Of a stretch of 6,667 nt of DNA, positions 5,175 through 6,667 are shown in pieces. The notes beneath the pieces were generated by a model. That model did not search any database, was not told the DNA's origin, and saw only the letters and a program-made list of their open reading frames with translations. Origin of the DNA: Clostridiales bacterium UBA4717 (lineage in GTDB: Bacteria; Bacillota; Clostridia; Oscillospirales; CAG-272); contig DHJP01000175.1 of the NCBI GenBank assembly GCA_002404395.1, positions 13,525-20,191 on the forward strand, read 5' to 3'. The position numbers and the translations under genes were made by a program. How positions within the stretch are numbered: the stretch's first letter is position 1; every line of letters begins with the position of its first letter.

Positions 5175-6667
5175 ATGAAAAGCAAAGTATTCCGTCAGAT
5201 CTCCGTCATTTTGAGCCTTCTTATGATCTTCGGCAGCTTCGCACCGATTCTCACGTATGCGGACACATCAAGCAGCGCTTATGAGTATCCGTATTTGGAT
5301 CCTTCGCTTTCGGCGGACGATCGGGCTCGAGATCTGCTTTCGCGCATGAGCGTTGAAGAAAAGATCGCACAGTGCATACAGGGCGAGCGTAAAATAATTA
5401 CCGCCTCAAACATATCGCAATACCAAGTAGGTTCGATTCTGAGCGGCGGCGGTTCCACTCCCGGTAAAAACACGCCTTCCGATTGGCGTTCAATGATGGA
5501 CGCCTATCAGAGTGCTATGGAAAGCACAAGGTGGAACATTCCGATAATATACGGCACCGACTCGGTGCACGGAAATAACAATCTCAAAAACTCGACAATA
5601 TTTCCGCACAATATCGGACTCGGCGCTACAGGCAATGAAACGCTTGTTGAAAAGATCGGACGCGCCACAGCGATCGAAACCGCCGCAACCGGTGTATATT
5701 GGGCATTCGGTCCTTGTACCGCGACCCCTCAGAATATAAGATGGGGACGTACATACGAAGGCTACAGCGAGAATGTGGCGCTTGCCGCAAAGCTCGCCGC
5801 GGCTTACGTGCGCGGACTTCAGGGAGAAACCGAATCGGAATATAAAAACGCCGACACCATAGCCGGCAGCATAAAGCATTTTGCGCTTGAAGGCAATGCC
5901 GACAACGGGAAAAATCAGGGAAATGTTACGCTTCCGTCAGATTATATGACAAATGAAGAATACATTCAAAACACCCTGCTTCCGGCGCTTGAGCCTTACA
6001 AAGCCGCAGTTGATGCCGGTGCGCTTACCGTAATGGCATCCTTTAACCGCATAAACGAGCTTCCCATGCACGAAAACTATTTCATGCTCACAGACATACT
6101 CAAAGGCAGACTCGGCTTCAAAGGCTTTGTGGTAGGCGACTATAACGCCCATGTTTACGCAACGGGTGTCGAAGCGCACACCGAAAAATATGCGGATTGC
6201 AAACTTACCGCCGATGAGATCAAGACCGAATTTGCGGCGCTTGATTCGATAACCAAAAAGCATATAGCCTGCTTCAACGCCGGTCTTGATATGTTCATGT
6301 CGGCAGGACAGGAGCTTTCATTTGTCGAAGATTCTCAAAAATCGCTCAAAGCGGGCTATGACGCGGGACTTATCACAAACTCAAGGCTTGATGACGCCGT
6401 GTATCGTATACTGAGAGTCAAATTTTTGCTCGGGATCTTTGACGAAAGAAGAAAAACAAGCGAAGAAAATACCGCGCTCGATTCAAAGATCCGTTCGGCG
6501 GAACATCTTGACATTGCACGTCAGGCGGTCAGAGAATCACTTGTTCTGCTGAAAAATGAAGATGATATAGTCGGAAGCCTTGCCGATGCAAAAAAGCTGT
6601 TCGTCTGCGGCAGAAGTGCCGACGATATCGGACTGCAGTGCGGCGGTTGGACCATTTCATGGCAAGG
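5175..6667 (+). CDS. Second secreted GH3 beta-glucosidase, paralogue of the upstream gene (3' end outside window)
   Basis: The frame is open from ATG 5175 to the window edge: 497 codons and no stop. Residues 1-29 are a signal peptide (MKSKVFRQISVILSLLMIF... ending TYA before DT). The mature N-terminus YEYPYLDPSLSADDRARDLL parallels the first GH3 enzyme. Barrel motifs are intact: GTDSVHG (Asp129), RWGRTYEGY, KHF (Lys234-His235) and GFVVGDYNAHVY with expected nucleophile Asp322. The same roughly 22-residue insertion follows, since Asp322 and the Asp of AGLD are 50 apart. The C-terminal domain has begun (ESLVLLKN, LFVCGRSADD, GGWTISWQ) but the acid/base Glu lies outside the window. It is not known whether it also has SLH repeats. 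Differences from the neighbour at likely pocket positions include VHGNNN for VHGHNN and Asn for Cys two residues after the nucleophile, hinting at a different specificity. It is probably co-transcribed with the first gene. Confidence 0.92.
   Translation, partial: MKSKVFRQISVILSLLMIFGSFAPILTYADTSSSAYEYPYLDPSLSADDRARDLLSRMSVEEKIAQCIQGERKIITASNISQYQVGSILSGGGSTPGKNTPSDWRSMMDAYQSAMESTRWNIPIIYGTDSVHGNNNLKNSTIFPHNIGLGATGNETLVEKIGRATAIETAATGVYWAFGPCTATPQNIRWGRTYEGYSENVALAAKLAAAYVRGLQGETESEYKNADTIAGSIKHFALEGNADNGKNQGNVTLPSDYMTNEEYIQNTLLPALEPYKAAVDAGALTVMASFNRINELPMHENYFMLTDILKGRLGFKGFVVGDYNAHVYATGVEAHTEKYADCKLTADEIKTEFAALDSITKKHIACFNAGLDMFMSAGQELSFVEDSQKSLKAGYDAGLITNSRLDDAVYRILRVKFLLGIFDERRKTSEENTALDSKIRSAEHLDIARQAVRESLVLLKNEDDIVGSLADAKKLFVCGRSADDIGLQCGGWTISWQ
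5286..6665 (+). repeat. Diverged tandem gene duplication, copy 2 (pairs with 2679-4052)
   Basis: This is the partner of copy 1. The signal peptides of the two genes are unrelated in sequence beyond general character, and similarity starts at the mature YPYLDP segment. The duplication is therefore old enough for the leaders to have diverged, while the catalytic core is under selection. Confidence 0.85.

Noticed and set aside
5167..5178. Three-codon mini-ORF whose TGA overlaps the second GH3 start
   Set aside because: It lies 2 nt from the Shine-Dalgarno sequence, too close for initiation; the overlap is probably chance.

Overview
The window looks like chromosomal DNA from an anaerobic Gram-positive bacterium of the Clostridia, probably an uncultured gut or rumen Oscillospirales/Eubacteriales-type lineage. 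The support is indirect: three S-layer homology (SLH) repeats on a secreted enzyme, strong AAAGGAGG-type ribosome binding sites, sigma-A-like promoters, a DUF2974/Mbeg1-like protein, and a GH13_8-type branching enzyme tail. I cannot name a genus.

Left part (1-1600, + strand): the last 141 codons of a glycan branching enzyme, then, 15 nt later, a DUF2974 (Mbeg1-like) alpha/beta-hydrolase that most likely starts at GTG 442. This pair ends at a hairpin terminator that also serves the converging araC-type gene.

Middle (1587-2582): an AraC-family regulator on the - strand with a near-consensus promoter, facing away from the GH3 genes. The roughly 200-bp divergent region holds that promoter, a small inverted repeat between its -35 and -10 boxes, at least one weak-minus-35 promoter candidate for the GH3 genes, and a 13-bp palindrome right before the first GH3 ribosome binding site.

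Right part (2583-6667, + strand): two consecutive secreted GH3 enzymes of the barley ExoI / bacterial ExoP type, separated by 51 nt with no terminator. They are clearly diverged copies of each other, roughly two thirds identical by eye over 458-460 codons. The first is complete and ends in three SLH repeats, so it should sit on the cell surface. The second runs off the window after 497 codons and its C-terminus is not visible.

A reasonable working model is a small beta-glucan or beta-glucoside use locus: AraC senses a sugar or stress cue and controls surface-bound GH3 enzymes that release glucose or short glucosides. The left pair (glycogen branching and hydrolase) is probably a separate transcription unit. 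I saw no mobile element, CRISPR array, tRNA, rRNA or defence system. The most distinctive feature is the tandem GH3 pair with a shared insertion after the catalytic nucleophile.
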